A DNA stretch of 64,000 bases from Hyphomicrobium_A sp963726795. Its GTDB lineage: Bacteria > Pseudomonadota > Alphaproteobacteria > Rhizobiales > Hyphomicrobiaceae. The stretch covers positions 1,178,001 to 1,242,000 of the forward strand of contig CAVSDD010000004.1 in NCBI GenBank assembly GCA_963726795.1, in the 5' to 3' direction. This document shows, piece after piece, positions 50,171 through 59,871 of the stretch. Position 1 is the first letter of the stretch. Each line of letters starts with the position of its first letter. The translations under genes were made by a program, and so were the position numbers. A model generated the notes under the pieces. That model saw only the letters and a list, made by a program, of their open reading frames with translations, did no database searches and had not been told where the DNA came from.

Positions 50171-50398
50171 TCTCGAACTCTCACGGTAGGTGGTAGGCCG
50201 GTTGCGCACCTTCGGGTGCTTGGTCTAAACGCTGCCGTCACAAAGCAGAGGAAACATTTCGGACCATGATCTGCGGCTTAAGCAGCCGCACGATCCTCTG
50301 GTTTTTTCGTGCCGGGCGCGCCTATTGGAGGCGGGGCTCGGCAGGTTCGGTTTTGGCGCACCCGCTCCAATCCGGCAAGCGTGGACGAGACGAGGCGC

Positions 50399-50770
50399 AT
50401 GCCTACGATACAACAGTTGATCCGGAAGCCCCGGGGCAAGAAGTCCTACCGCGAGAAATCGCGGCACATGGAGGGCTGCCCGCAGAAACGCGGCGTATGC
50501 ACTCGTGTCTACACAACGACACCGAAGAAGCCCAACTCGGCGCTCCGCAAGGTAGCCAAGATCCGTCTTACGAATGGGTTCGAGGTGATCGGGTACATCC
50601 CGGGCGAGGGCCATAACCTGCAGGAGCACTCCGTGGTCCTGATCCGTGGTGGCCGCGTGAAGGACTTGCCCGGCGTGCGTTACCACATCGTGCGCGGTGT
50701 GCTCGACACGCAGGGTGTTACCGACCGAAAGCAACGCCGTTCGAAGTACGGTGCGAAACGACCGAAGTGA
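50399..50770 (+). CDS. rpsL: 30S ribosomal protein S12
   Basis: 123 residues (MPTIQQLIRKPRGKKSYREK...) with the unmodified decoding-site segments TTTPKKPNSALRKV and GRVKDLPGVRYH, that is, the streptomycin-sensitive type. Start ATG follows GAGACGAGGCGC. First gene of the str operon. Confidence 0.98.
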   Translation: MPTIQQLIRKPRGKKSYREKSRHMEGCPQKRGVCTRVYTTTPKKPNSALRKVAKIRLTNGFEVIGYIPGEGHNLQEHSVVLIRGGRVKDLPGVRYHIVRGVLDTQGVTDRKQRRSKYGAKRPK

Positions 50771-50861
50771 TCGCTGAGGCGATCGGCCCCGCGAGGCGGG
50801 GAGCATGGGCCGGCGAGACGGCCCATTGTTGTTGAGAGATTGAGCGAAGGACGTAAGGCAG

Positions 50862-51332
50862 ATGTCCCGTCGTCATAAGGCCGAGAAGCGCGAAGTGAAC
50901 CCCGATCCAAAGTTCGGGGAGATCGTCATTACCAAGTTCATGAACGCGGTAATGAAGGAAGGCAAGAAGTCGGCGGCCGAGCGCATCGTGTACGGCGCCT
51001 TCGAGCGTATGGAAACCAAGTCGAAGTCAAATCCCGTGCAACTATTTCATCAGGCGCTCGACAACGTAATGCCCGCAGTTGAAGTGCGCTCGCGGCGTGT
51101 CGGCGGCGCCACCTACCAGGTGCCGGTCGAGGTTCGCCCGGAGCGCCGTCAGGCGCTCGCCATTCGCTGGCTCATCACGGCCGCGAAAGCGCGCAACGAG
51201 AACACGATGGTCGATCGACTGTCGGGGGAACTTATGGACGCTGCCAACAATCGCGGCACGGCGGTGAAGAAGCGGGAAGACACTCACAAGATGGCAGAGG
51301 CGAACCGCGCCTTCTCCCATTACCGCTGGTAA
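50862..51332 (+). CDS. rpsG: 30S ribosomal protein S7
   Basis: 156 residues, usual length (MSRRHKAEKREVNPDPKFGE...HKMAEANRAFSHYRW). It organises the 3' domain of 16S rRNA and in E. coli is a translational regulator of the str operon. fusA begins 24 bases later. Confidence 0.98.
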   Translation: MSRRHKAEKREVNPDPKFGEIVITKFMNAVMKEGKKSAAERIVYGAFERMETKSKSNPVQLFHQALDNVMPAVEVRSRRVGGATYQVPVEVRPERRQALAIRWLITAAKARNENTMVDRLSGELMDAANNRGTAVKKREDTHKMAEANRAFSHYRW

Positions 51333-51356
51333 GCCGGATCCTGGAGCGATCATTCA

Positions 51357-53447
51357 ATGGCCCGCGAGTACGAAATCAAGGACTACCGCAACTTCGGCAT
51401 CATGGCACACATCGATGCCGGGAAGACGACGGTTACTGAGCGGATCCTTTATTACACCGGCAAGTCCTACAAGATCGGCGAGGTGCACGACGGCGCCGCT
51501 ACCATGGACTTCATGGAGCAGGAGGCCGAGCGCGGCATTACGATAACGTCCGCCGCCACGACCTGCTTCTGGCCAGGCCGCGACGGCCGCATGCGCCGCT
51601 TGAACATCATCGATACGCCTGGCCACGTCGACTTCACGATCGAGGTCGAGCGTTCGCTGCGCGTGCTCGACGGCGCCGTGTGCGTGCTCGATTCCAACCA
51701 GGGCGTCGAGCCGCAGACAGAGACCGTCTGGCGCCAGGGCGACAAGTACGGCGTGCCGCGCATCATCTTCGCCAACAAGATGGATAAGACCGGCGCCGAC
51801 TTCTACATGTGCGTCGCCGACATCAAGTCGAAGCTCGGGGCGCGCCCCGTGCCGATCCAGCTCCCGATCGGTGCTGAAAGCAACTTTGCCGGTGTCGTCG
51901 ACCTCATAACCATGAAGGCCTACGTCTGGGATGGCGACAACAAAAACTCCAAGATGTCCATCCAGGAGATCCCTGCCGACCTCAAGGAGCGCGCTGACGA
52001 GTATCGCGCCGCCATGATCGAGGCGGTCGTGGAGATGGAAGACGAGGCCATGGAGGCCTATCTCGATGGCAAGGAGCCCGACGAGGAGACCTTGCGCCGC
52101 CTTATCCGCAAGGGCACCATCAAGGCTGCCTTCTATCCAATGATGTGCGGTTCTGCGTTCAAGAATAAGGGCGTGCAGCCGCTCCTCGATGCCGTCGTCG
52201 ACTTCCTGCCCGCGCCCGCCGACCGCGAGGCGTTCAAGGGCATCGATCCCAAGAGCGGCGAACCCCTGTTGCGCAAGCCGACCGACGAGGATCCACTCTC
52301 TCTGCTCGCGTTCAAGATCATGAGCTTCGAGCACGTCGGCTCGATCACCTTCTGCCGCATCTATTCGGGCAAGCTGCAAAGCGGCATGGCTCTTACCAAC
52401 ACGACGCGCGACAAGAAAGAACGCGTTGGCCGCATGTACTTGATGCATGCAGCCGATCGCGAAGAGATCAAGGAAGCGTACGCGGGCGACATCGTTGCGC
52501 TCTCAGGTCTCAAGGATACACGCACAGGCGAAACGCTGTGCGATCCGCAGAAGCCGGTTTTGCTCGAGAAGATGGATTTCCCCAACCCCGTCATCGAGAT
52601 GAAGATCGAGCCCAAGACGAAAGCCGACCAAGAAAAAATGTCGATGGCGCTTTCCACTATGGCGCTCGAGGACCCTTCGTTCCGGGTCGCGGTCGATCAG
52701 GAATTGGGCGAGACCATCTTGCGCGGAATGGGCGAGCTTCACCTTGATATCAAAGTCGACATCCTCAAGCGCACCTATGGTGTCGAAGCCGACGTCGGCG
52801 CCCCTCAGGTCGCCTACCGCGAGACGCTCGTGAAGGCGACCGAGATCGACTACACGCACAAGAAACAGACCGGCGGCACCGGTCAGTTCGCGCGCGTCAA
52901 GCTGCGGCTCGAGCCCAACGAGACCGGCAAAGGCAACGAATTCGAATCCGAGGTCGTCGGCGGCACGGTGCCGAGGGAGTATCTGCCCGGGGTCGAGAAG
53001 GGCGTTAACTCGGTTTGGGACTCAGGTGTGCTCATCGGCTTCCCGATGGTCGATACCAAGGTCACGCTCTACGACGGCGCCTTCCACGAGGTAGACTCGT
53101 CCGCGATCGCCTTCGAAATCGCGGGCCGCTCTGCCATGAAGGAAGGCTGCGATAGAGCCGGCGTGAAGCTGCTCGAGCCGATCATGGACGTGGAAGTGGT
53201 GACCCCGGAGGACTTCGTCGGTGGCGTCATCGGCGACATCAACAGCCGCCGCGGCCAGATCCGCAATCAAGAGATGCGCGGCAACGCCATCGTGATCCGC
53301 GCATTCGTGCCGCTGGCCAACATGTTCGGCTACGTGAGCCAGTTGCGCTCCATGAGCCAGGGCCGCGCCTCTTACACGATGCAGTTTGGGCACTACTCCG
53401 ATGTGCCTCGCAACGTGGCCGACGAAGTGAAGGCGAAGTACGCCTGA
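51357..53447 (+). CDS. fusA: Elongation factor G
   Basis: 696 residues. GTPase G1 AHIDAGKT, switch II DTPGHVDFT, NKMD, and C-terminal domains III-V intact (RGITITS for switch I; ELHLDIKVDILKR). Drives ribosome translocation. Third gene of the str operon. Confidence 0.98.
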   Translation: MAREYEIKDYRNFGIMAHIDAGKTTVTERILYYTGKSYKIGEVHDGAATMDFMEQEAERGITITSAATTCFWPGRDGRMRRLNIIDTPGHVDFTIEVERSLRVLDGAVCVLDSNQGVEPQTETVWRQGDKYGVPRIIFANKMDKTGADFYMCVADIKSKLGARPVPIQLPIGAESNFAGVVDLITMKAYVWDGDNKNSKMSIQEIPADLKERADEYRAAMIEAVVEMEDEAMEAYLDGKEPDEETLRRLIRKGTIKAAFYPMMCGSAFKNKGVQPLLDAVVDFLPAPADREAFKGIDPKSGEPLLRKPTDEDPLSLLAFKIMSFEHVGSITFCRIYSGKLQSGMALTNTTRDKKERVGRMYLMHAADREEIKEAYAGDIVALSGLKDTRTGETLCDPQKPVLLEKMDFPNPVIEMKIEPKTKADQEKMSMALSTMALEDPSFRVAVDQELGETILRGMGELHLDIKVDILKRTYGVEADVGAPQVAYRETLVKATEIDYTHKKQTGGTGQFARVKLRLEPNETGKGNEFESEVVGGTVPREYLPGVEKGVNSVWDSGVLIGFPMVDTKVTLYDGAFHEVDSSAIAFEIAGRSAMKEGCDRAGVKLLEPIMDVEVVTPEDFVGGVIGDINSRRGQIRNQEMRGNAIVIRAFVPLANMFGYVSQLRSMSQGRASYTMQFGHYSDVPRNVADEVKAKYA

Positions 53448-53541
53448 TCGCAGGGAAAACGGGGAGGCGGTGAGCCGCCTTCGCAAGACAGAGTGATTGA
53501 CCCGTTCCGCAAGGGAACGACAACTAGGTGGAGAGCCAACG

Positions 53542-54733
53542 ATGGCTAAGGCAAAATTCGAGCGGACGAAGCCGCACTGTAACATCGGTACGATCGGCCA
53601 CGTTGATCACGGCAAGACGTCGCTGACCGCGGCGATCACCAAGATCCTCGCCGAGTTCTGGCAAGGCGCAGTACACCGCCTATGATCAGATCGACAAGGC
53701 GCCCGAGGAGCGCGAGCGCGGTATTACGATCTCGACGGCGCACGTTGAGTATGAGACGGACGCGCGCCACTACGCTCACGTCGACTGCCCTGGCCACGCC
53801 GACTACGTGAAGAACATGATCACGGGCGCGGCACAGATGGACGGCGCGATCCTCGTCGTTTCTGCCGCCGACGGCCCGATGCCGCAGACTCGCGAGCACA
53901 TTCTTTTGGCCCGCCAGGTCGGCGTGCCGGCACTCGTCGTCTTCCTCAACAAGGTCGACATGGTCGACGACCCCGAGCTCATCGAGCTCGTTGAGATGGA
54001 GGTGCGCGAGCTGCTCACCTCCTACAAGTTTGACGGCGATAAGATTCCGATCGTTCGTGGCTCGGCGCTGTGCGCGCTCGAGGACAAGAAGCCCGAGCTC
54101 GGCAAGAACGCCATCCTGGAGCTGATGAAGGCGGTCGATGCCGCCATTCCGCAGCCCGAGCGTCCGATCGACAAGCCATTCCTGATGCCCATCGAAGACG
54201 TGTTCTCGATCTCGGGTCGCGGCACGGTGGTGACGGGGCGTATCGAGCGCGGCATCATCAAGGTCGGCGAGGAAGTCGAGATCGTCGGCATCAAGGATAC
54301 GCAGAAATCGATCGTCACGGGCGTCGAGATGTTCCGCAAGCTGCTCGATCAGGGCCAGGCCGGTGACAACGTCGGCTGCCTGCTCCGTGGCATCGACAAG
54401 GAAGCTGTCGAGCGCGGCCAGGTGCTGTGCAAGCCCGGCTCCGTAAAGCCGCACAAGAAGTTCAAGGCCGAAGCCTACATCCTCACCAAAGAGGAAGGCG
54501 GACGCCATACGCCGTTCTTCACCAACTACCGGCCGCAGTTCTACTTCCGCACGACCGACGTGACGGGTGTCGTTACGCTTCCGGCCGGAACCGAGATGGT
54601 GATGCCGGGAGACAACGTGACGATGGACGTCGAGCTGATCACTCCGATCGCGATGGAAGAGAAGCTGCGCTTCGCCATCCGTGAGGGCGGTCGGACGGTC
54701 GGCGCCGGCGTCGTCGCCAAGATTACCGAGTAG
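53542..54733 (+). CDS. tuf: Elongation factor Tu, frame disrupted by one extra base
   Basis: Delivers aminoacyl-tRNA to the ribosome. The start frame encodes MAKAKFERTKPHCNIGTIGH and VDHGKTSLTAAITKILAEF, then needs one base removed (GTTCTGGCAAG, extra T near 53659) to continue GKAQYTAYDQIDKAPEERERGITIS through DCPGHADYVKNM and NKVDMVDD to the end. The span is 1192 bases, one over a multiple of three. Corrected length is about 396 residues. A stretch of 16 codons from an alternative frame is the only disruption, and it points to a sequencing error. Confidence 0.92.
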
Positions 54734-54752
54734 AGGCAAAAGGCATAGGAGA

Positions 54753-54781
54753 GCGCCCAGGTTCGGGCGCTTCTTTCTTTT
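54753..54781 (+). terminator. Intrinsic terminator between tuf and rpsJ
   Basis: GCGCCC-aggttc-GGGCGC, a 6-bp stem, followed by TTCTTTCTTTT. It ends just 16 bases before rpsJ, so transcription of the S10 operon either reads through or starts at a promoter upstream in tuf. Confidence 0.75.
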
Positions 54782-54796
54782 GAAAGAGTGCGGGAC

Positions 54797-55105
54797 ATGA
54801 ACGGCCAGAATATTCGCATCAGGCTCAAGGCTTTCGATCATCGAATCCTCGATGCCTCGACGCGTGAAATCGTCAACACGGCAAAGCGCACTGGGGCGGA
54901 GGTCCGCGGGCCCATCCCGTTGCCCACCCGATTTGAGCGCTTCACCGTGAACCGTTCACCCCACATCGACAAGAAGAGCCGCGATCAGTTCGAGATGCGC
55001 ACCCATAAGCGCCTCTTGGATATCGTCGATCCCACGCCGCAGACGGTCGATGCACTGATGAAGCTCGACCTTGCGGCCGGTGTCGACGTCGAGATCAAGC
55101 TTTAG
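54797..55105 (+). CDS. rpsJ: 30S ribosomal protein S10
   Basis: 102 residues starting MNGQNIRIRLKAFDHRILDA, the standard alphaproteobacterial form. Conserved RGPIPLPTRFERFTVNRSPH. S10 is also NusE, part of antitermination complexes. First gene of the S10 operon. Confidence 0.98.
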   Translation: MNGQNIRIRLKAFDHRILDASTREIVNTAKRTGAEVRGPIPLPTRFERFTVNRSPHIDKKSRDQFEMRTHKRLLDIVDPTPQTVDALMKLDLAAGVDVEIKL

Positions 55106-55160
55106 GGACTTTCCGGGCCGGGCCGTCGCCCTTGCCCAGAGCTAGAAGGAAGGAATGCTT

Positions 55161-55880
55161 ATGCGTTCCGGAGTGATTGCACAGAAGGTCGGGATGACCC
55201 GCATCTTCACGGACGCCGGAGAGCACATCCCGGTGACCGTGCTGAAGCTCGACAATTGTCAGGTCATCGCCCATCGCACCAACGAGAAGAATGGCTATAC
55301 CGCTCTTCAGCTCGGTGTCGGCCGGCGCAAGGCCGCGCGGCTTACCAAGGCCGACCGGCAGAATTTCGCCGTCGCCAAGGTCGAGCCCAAGCGCAAGATG
55401 GTCGAGTTTCGCGTGTCGCCAGAGAACCTGATTGAGGTCGGCGCCGAGATCACGGCCGACCACTTCATTCCCGGTCAGTTTGTGGACGTCACCGGCACCA
55501 ACCAGGGCAAAGGCTTTCAGGGCGCCATGAAGCGTTGGGGCTTCGGCGGTCTGCGCGCCACCCACGGCGTCTCGCTCAGCCACCGCAGCCACGGCTCCAC
55601 CGGCCAGCGCCAGGATCCGGGTAAAGTGTTCAAGGGCAAGAAAATGGCCGGCCACATGGGGTCGGAACGCGTCACCACTCAAAACCTTGTTGTCGTCAAA
55701 ACCGACACCGCGCGAGGCCTCGTCATGGTTCGTGGCGCGGTACCCGGATCCAAGGGCGGCTGGGTGCTGGTGCGGGACGCTGTTCTCAAGAAGGCGCCGA
55801 AGGATCTGCCGCGTCCCGGCGCGTTCAAGGCGCGCGGTGGTTCGGGTGAGCCGGCCGAGACGAAGGAACCGGCGCAATGA
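55161..55880 (+). CDS. rplC: 50S ribosomal protein L3
   Basis: 239 residues. ATG at 55161 (MRSGVIAQKVGMTRIF) is used; another ATG six bases upstream is open. The GRRKAARLTK and GTGQRQDPGKVFKGKKM-type core loop is normal. The C-terminal 15 residues are extra (PAETKEPAQ). Stop overlaps the rplD ATG by 4 bases. Confidence 0.97.
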   Translation: MRSGVIAQKVGMTRIFTDAGEHIPVTVLKLDNCQVIAHRTNEKNGYTALQLGVGRRKAARLTKADRQNFAVAKVEPKRKMVEFRVSPENLIEVGAEITADHFIPGQFVDVTGTNQGKGFQGAMKRWGFGGLRATHGVSLSHRSHGSTGQRQDPGKVFKGKKMAGHMGSERVTTQNLVVVKTDTARGLVMVRGAVPGSKGGWVLVRDAVLKKAPKDLPRPGAFKARGGSGEPAETKEPAQ

Positions 55881-56572
55881 AAGCCAACGTTACGACGCTC
55901 GAGGCCGCAAAGGCCGGCACGGTGGATCTCGCAGACGCGATCTTCGGGCTCAAGCCGCGTCCCGATCTCATCCATCGCATGGTGCGCTATCAGCTCGCGA
56001 AGCGGAGAGCGGGTACCCACCACGCCCAGGATCGCTCCGAGGTGAGCGTCACGGGCAAGAAAATGTACAAGCAAAAGGGAACTGGCAGCGCCCGTCACGG
56101 CGACAAGTCGGTTCCCCAGTGGCGCGGCGGCGGCAAGGCTTTCGGCCCCAAGCCGCGCAGCCACGCAATCGAGCTTCCCAAGAAAGTGCGTGCGCTCGCG
56201 CTGCGGCACGCCCTGTCGGCTAAGGCACAGGCCGGAGAGATCGTCGTGCTCGACAAGGCGGTCGCCAAGGACGGCAAAACGGCGGCGCTTCGCGCCCAGT
56301 TCGCCAAGCTGGCCTGGACGAACGTGCTCATCATCGATGGGTCCGACATCGAGGTGGATTTCGTGCGGGCTGCGCGCAACCTGCCCAATATCGATGTGCT
56401 CCCGGTGCAGGGCATCAACGTCTACGACATCCTGCGCCGTAAGACCCTGGTGCTGACCAAGGCGGCGGTCGCTGCGCTCGAGGAGCGCTTTGCCGACGCA
56501 AAGCCCGGCAAGAGCGATGAGAAGACTGACAGCAAGGCTGAAGGCAAGACCACCGCGGAGGGCAAGCGATGA
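55877..56572 (+). CDS. rplD: 50S ribosomal protein L4
   Basis: 231 residues; conserved KMYKQKGTGSARHGDKSVPQWRGGG loop entering the exit tunnel. A C-terminal tail of about 25 residues (SDEKTDSKAEGKTTAEGKR) exceeds the E. coli length of about 200. Overlaps rplW by 4 bases. In E. coli, L4 controls this operon by attenuation. Confidence 0.97.
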   Translation: MKANVTTLEAAKAGTVDLADAIFGLKPRPDLIHRMVRYQLAKRRAGTHHAQDRSEVSVTGKKMYKQKGTGSARHGDKSVPQWRGGGKAFGPKPRSHAIELPKKVRALALRHALSAKAQAGEIVVLDKAVAKDGKTAALRAQFAKLAWTNVLIIDGSDIEVDFVRAARNLPNIDVLPVQGINVYDILRRKTLVLTKAAVAALEERFADAKPGKSDEKTDSKAEGKTTAEGKR

Positions 56573-56862
56573 GCAAGCGCAGCGCCTATGACGTGATTCT
56601 CTCGCCGGTGATCACCGAGAAATCAACGCTCGTTTCGGAAGTCAACCAAGTGATCTTCAAGGTCGCCAGCAGGGCGACGAAGCCTGAGATCAAGGCTGCC
56701 GTCGAGAGCCTGTTCAAGGTCAAAGTCAAGGCCGTGAACACGCTCGTGCGTAAGGGCAAGCTCAAGACGTTCCGCGGCCACCGCGCGCTGCAGAGCGACC
56801 ACAAGAAGGCGATCGTCACGCTGGTCGAAGGTCACACCATCGATCTGGCAACGGGCCTGTAG
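56569..56862 (+). CDS. rplW: 50S ribosomal protein L23
   Basis: 97 residues (SAYDVILSPVITEKSTLVSE...), usual size. Docking site for trigger factor and SRP near the tunnel exit. Overlaps rplD by 4 bases. Confidence 0.97.
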   Translation: MSKRSAYDVILSPVITEKSTLVSEVNQVIFKVASRATKPEIKAAVESLFKVKVKAVNTLVRKGKLKTFRGHRALQSDHKKAIVTLVEGHTIDLATGL

Positions 56863-56874
56863 GGAGAGGCGAAG

Positions 56875-57699
56875 ATGGCACTCAAGACATTCCGTCCGAC
56901 CTCGCCCGGCCTGCGCCACTTGGTGGTTGTCGACCGCAGTCAGCTGTGGAAGGGCGACCCCGTCAAGATGCTCATCGAGGGCAAGAGCAAGTCGGGCGGG
57001 CGCAACAACGATGGTCGCATTACCTCGCGCCATATCGGCGGCGGGCACAAGCAGCGCTATCGCCTCGTCGACTTCCGCCGGCGCAAGTACGATGTCGCGG
57101 GCAAGGTTGAGCGGCTCGAGTACGATCCCAATCGCACGGCGTTTCTCGCCCTCATCAAATACCCGGATGGCGAGCTCGCCTACATCATCGCGCCGCAGCG
57201 TCTTGCCGTCGGCGATCAGGTGATCGCCGGCGTTAAAGTGGACGTGAAGCCCGGCAACGCCATGCCGCTCGCGAGCATGCCGGTCGGGACCATCGTTCAC
57301 AACGTGGAAATCAAGCCAGGTCGTGGTGGGCAGATCGCTCGCTCAGCAGGCGCTTTCGTGCAGCTCGTTGGCCGCGATTCCGGTTGGGCAATCCTGAAGC
57401 TCAACTCGGGCGAGACGCGCCGCGTGCGCGCGGAATGCATGGCGACAATCGGTGCGGTTTCGAACCCCGATCACTCCAACACGGTGACCGGCAAGGCCGG
57501 ACGCACCCGTTGGGATGGTCGCCGTCCCACCGTGCGCTCGATCGCCATGAACCCGATCGATCACCCCAACGGCGGCCGCACCAAGGGCGGCAAGCACTGG
57601 GCGACGCCATGGGGCAAGCCGACCAAGGGCTACAAGACGCGCAAGAACAAAGCGACCGACAAGTACATCATCCGCGGCCGTCAGGCGAAGAAGAAGTGA
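56875..57699 (+). CDS. rplB: 50S ribosomal protein L2
   Basis: 274 residues, usual length. The conserved MNPIDHPNGGRTKGGKHWATPWG near the peptidyl transferase centre is intact, including the essential His in the NPIDHP motif region. Confidence 0.98.
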   Translation: MALKTFRPTSPGLRHLVVVDRSQLWKGDPVKMLIEGKSKSGGRNNDGRITSRHIGGGHKQRYRLVDFRRRKYDVAGKVERLEYDPNRTAFLALIKYPDGELAYIIAPQRLAVGDQVIAGVKVDVKPGNAMPLASMPVGTIVHNVEIKPGRGGQIARSAGAFVQLVGRDSGWAILKLNSGETRRVRAECMATIGAVSNPDHSNTVTGKAGRTRWDGRRPTVRSIAMNPIDHPNGGRTKGGKHWATPWGKPTKGYKTRKNKATDKYIIRGRQAKKK

Positions 57700-57724
57700 G
57701 CGGCGGCAGGCGAGGAGAGGATCT

Positions 57725-58006
57725 ATGACACGCGCGGTTTGGAAAGGCCCATTTGTCGACGGCTACCTTCTCAAGAAGGCGGAGAAGGTGCGCACATCGG
57801 GCCGCAACGAGATCATCAAGATGTGGAGCCGGCGCTCTACGATCCTGCCGCAGTTCGTCGGCCTGACGTTTGGCGTTCACAACGGACACAAGCACATTCC
57901 CGTCGCGGTGACCGAGGACATGATCGGACACAAGTTCGGCGAGTTCGCTCCGACGCGCACGTTCCATGGCCACAGCGGCGACAAGAAAGCGGCAAGGTCG
58001 AAGTAA
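57725..58006 (+). CDS. rpsS: 30S ribosomal protein S19
   Basis: 93 residues (MTRAVWKGPFVDGYLLKKAE...KFGEFAPTRTFHGHSGDKKA), usual size. rplV starts one base after its stop. Confidence 0.98.
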   Translation: MTRAVWKGPFVDGYLLKKAEKVRTSGRNEIIKMWSRRSTILPQFVGLTFGVHNGHKHIPVAVTEDMIGHKFGEFAPTRTFHGHSGDKKAARSK

Positions 58007-58007
58007 G

Positions 58008-58613
58008 ATGGGCAAACCCAAGCATCAACGCAGTCTGTCGGACCAGGAAGCGCGCGCCGTGACGCGGAACCTGCGCGTGTCTCCGCGCAAGCTAAACCTC
58101 GTCGCCGGGCTCATCCGCGGCAAGAAGGTCGATACGGCACTGGCCGACCTGCAGTTCTCGCGCAAGCGCATTGCCCAGGATGTGCGCAAGTGCGTGATGT
58201 CTGCCGTTGCCAATGCCGAGAACAATCACGGGCTCGACGTAAACGATCTCGTCGTCTCCGAGGCCTACGTCGGCAAGAACCTCATCATGAAGCGCTTTGC
58301 CGCTCGCGGTCGCGGTCGCGCAAGCTCGATACTGAAGCCGTTCTCCCAAATCACCGTCATTGTGCGTCAGACCGAGGCTGAGGAAGGCGAGGGCAAGCGC
58401 CACTCAACCAAGGCGAAGAGCGCCAAGCAAGACGGCAAGGGCGACAAGAAGCCGGCTGCGAAGAGCGCAAAGGATGCCCAGGGCGCCAAATCGGCGAAGA
58501 AGCCCGAGGCTAAGTCGGCCAGGCCCGGCAAGGACAAGCGCGAGGACGCGAGCGCCAAATCGAAATCGAGTGCCAAGCCCGGCAAAACGGGCAGGGGCAA
58601 GGAGACCGAATAA
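58008..58613 (+). CDS. rplV: 50S ribosomal protein L22 with long basic C-terminal tail
   Basis: 201 residues. The L22 fold (about 1-120) is normal, including the tunnel beta-hairpin (AARGRGRASSILKPFSQI). It is followed by about 75 residues of Lys/Ala/Ser/Pro/Gly low-complexity sequence that recalls bacterial histone-H1-like tails and is absent from the E. coli protein (110 residues). The tail probably lies disordered on the ribosome surface. Stop overlaps the rpsC ATG by one base. Confidence 0.95.
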   Translation: MGKPKHQRSLSDQEARAVTRNLRVSPRKLNLVAGLIRGKKVDTALADLQFSRKRIAQDVRKCVMSAVANAENNHGLDVNDLVVSEAYVGKNLIMKRFAARGRGRASSILKPFSQITVIVRQTEAEEGEGKRHSTKAKSAKQDGKGDKKPAAKSAKDAQGAKSAKKPEAKSARPGKDKREDASAKSKSSAKPGKTGRGKETE

Positions 58614-59428
58614 TGGGCCAAAAGGTAAACCCGATCGGCATGCGTGTCGGCATCAACCGGACTTGGGACAGCCGCTGGTTTGCCGGCCGCGCCGAGTACG
58701 GCCGGCTGCTGCACGAAGACATGCGCATGCGCGAACATATCCTGCAGCAGCGTCGGCAGGCAGGCATCGCCAAGGTCGTCATCGAGCGCCCGCACAAGAA
58801 GTGCCGCGTCACCGTTCACACGGCGCGTCCGGGTGTGCTGATCGGAAAGAAGGGCGCCGACATCGAGAAGCTGCGCGGCCAGCTGGCGCGCTTCACGAGT
58901 TCCGAGGTGCACCTCAACATCGTCGAGATCAGGAAGCCCGAGATCGACGCAACACTCGTTGCCGAGGCGATCGCCCAGCAGCTTGAGCGCCGCGTCGCTT
59001 TCCGCCGGGCCATGAAGCGCTCGGTGCAGTCGGCGCTGCGACTTGGCGCGCTCGGCATCCGTATCAATGTCGCCGGCCGTCTCGGCGGCGCGGAGATCGC
59101 GCGTACGGAGTGGTATCGCGAGGGTCGCGTGCCACTGCATACGCTACGCGCCGACATCGACTTCGGTTACGGCGTTGCCCGCACGGCTTACGGCGTGATC
59201 GGCATCAAGGTCTGGATCTTCAAGGGCGAGATCATGGAGCACGATCCCATGGCCTCCGAAAAGAAGAACACCGACCTGCAGGAGAGCGGCGGTGGCCGTC
59301 CTCGGCGAGATGATCGCGGCGACCGTGGTGATAGGCGCGATCGCGGCGACCGTGGTGGGGATCGCGGCGGTGGCGGCGGCGATCGCACGCCGGCTGCTGC
59401 GCCGGAGAAGCCGCCCGAGCAGGCCTGA
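58613..59428 (+). CDS. rpsC: 30S ribosomal protein S3 with Arg/Asp/Gly-rich tail
   Basis: 271 residues. KH domain with GxxG (VLIGKKGADIEKL) and C-terminal domain normal to about 230. It then continues for about 40 residues of RDDRGDRGD-type repeats and AAAPEKPPEQA. The tail is RGG/RD-like, as found in RNA-binding proteins. S3 forms part of the mRNA entry helicase. TAATG stop/start with rplV. Confidence 0.95.
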   Translation: MGQKVNPIGMRVGINRTWDSRWFAGRAEYGRLLHEDMRMREHILQQRRQAGIAKVVIERPHKKCRVTVHTARPGVLIGKKGADIEKLRGQLARFTSSEVHLNIVEIRKPEIDATLVAEAIAQQLERRVAFRRAMKRSVQSALRLGALGIRINVAGRLGGAEIARTEWYREGRVPLHTLRADIDFGYGVARTAYGVIGIKVWIFKGEIMEHDPMASEKKNTDLQESGGGRPRRDDRGDRGDRRDRGDRGGDRGGGGGDRTPAAAPEKPPEQA

Positions 59429-59439
59429 GGAATTGAACG

Positions 59440-59850
59440 ATGCTGCAACCTAAACGTACGAAATACCGCAAGGCCTTCAAGGGCCGCATTCATGGCAATG
59501 CCAAGGGCGGTACCGACTTGAACTTTGGTTCGCACGGACTGAAGGCGGTGGAGCCCGAGCGCATCACAGCGCGCCAGATCGAGGCGGCGCGGCGCGCGAT
59601 CACGCGTCACATGAAGCGCGCCGGTCGCGTGTGGATCCGCATTTTCCCCGACCTGCCGGTGACGAAGAAGCCGGCTGAGGTGCGCATGGGCTCCGGCAAG
59701 GGATCGCCTGAGCTGTGGTGCGCACGCGTCAAGCCGGGGCGGATCATGTTCGAGCTCGATGGGGTGCCCGATGCACTGGCGCGTGAAGCCCTGGTGCTCG
59801 GCGCAGCGAAACTGCCGATCAAGACGCGCATCGTGACGCGGCTCGGCTGA
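59440..59850 (+). CDS. rplP: 50S ribosomal protein L16
   Basis: 136 residues (MLQPKRTKYRKAFKGRIHGN...), usual size; conserved GKGSPELWCARVKPGRIMFEL. Aligns A-site tRNA. Confidence 0.98.
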   Translation: MLQPKRTKYRKAFKGRIHGNAKGGTDLNFGSHGLKAVEPERITARQIEAARRAITRHMKRAGRVWIRIFPDLPVTKKPAEVRMGSGKGSPELWCARVKPGRIMFELDGVPDALAREALVLGAAKLPIKTRIVTRLG

Positions 59851-59871
59851 TAGGAAGCGTGAGGACGGACT

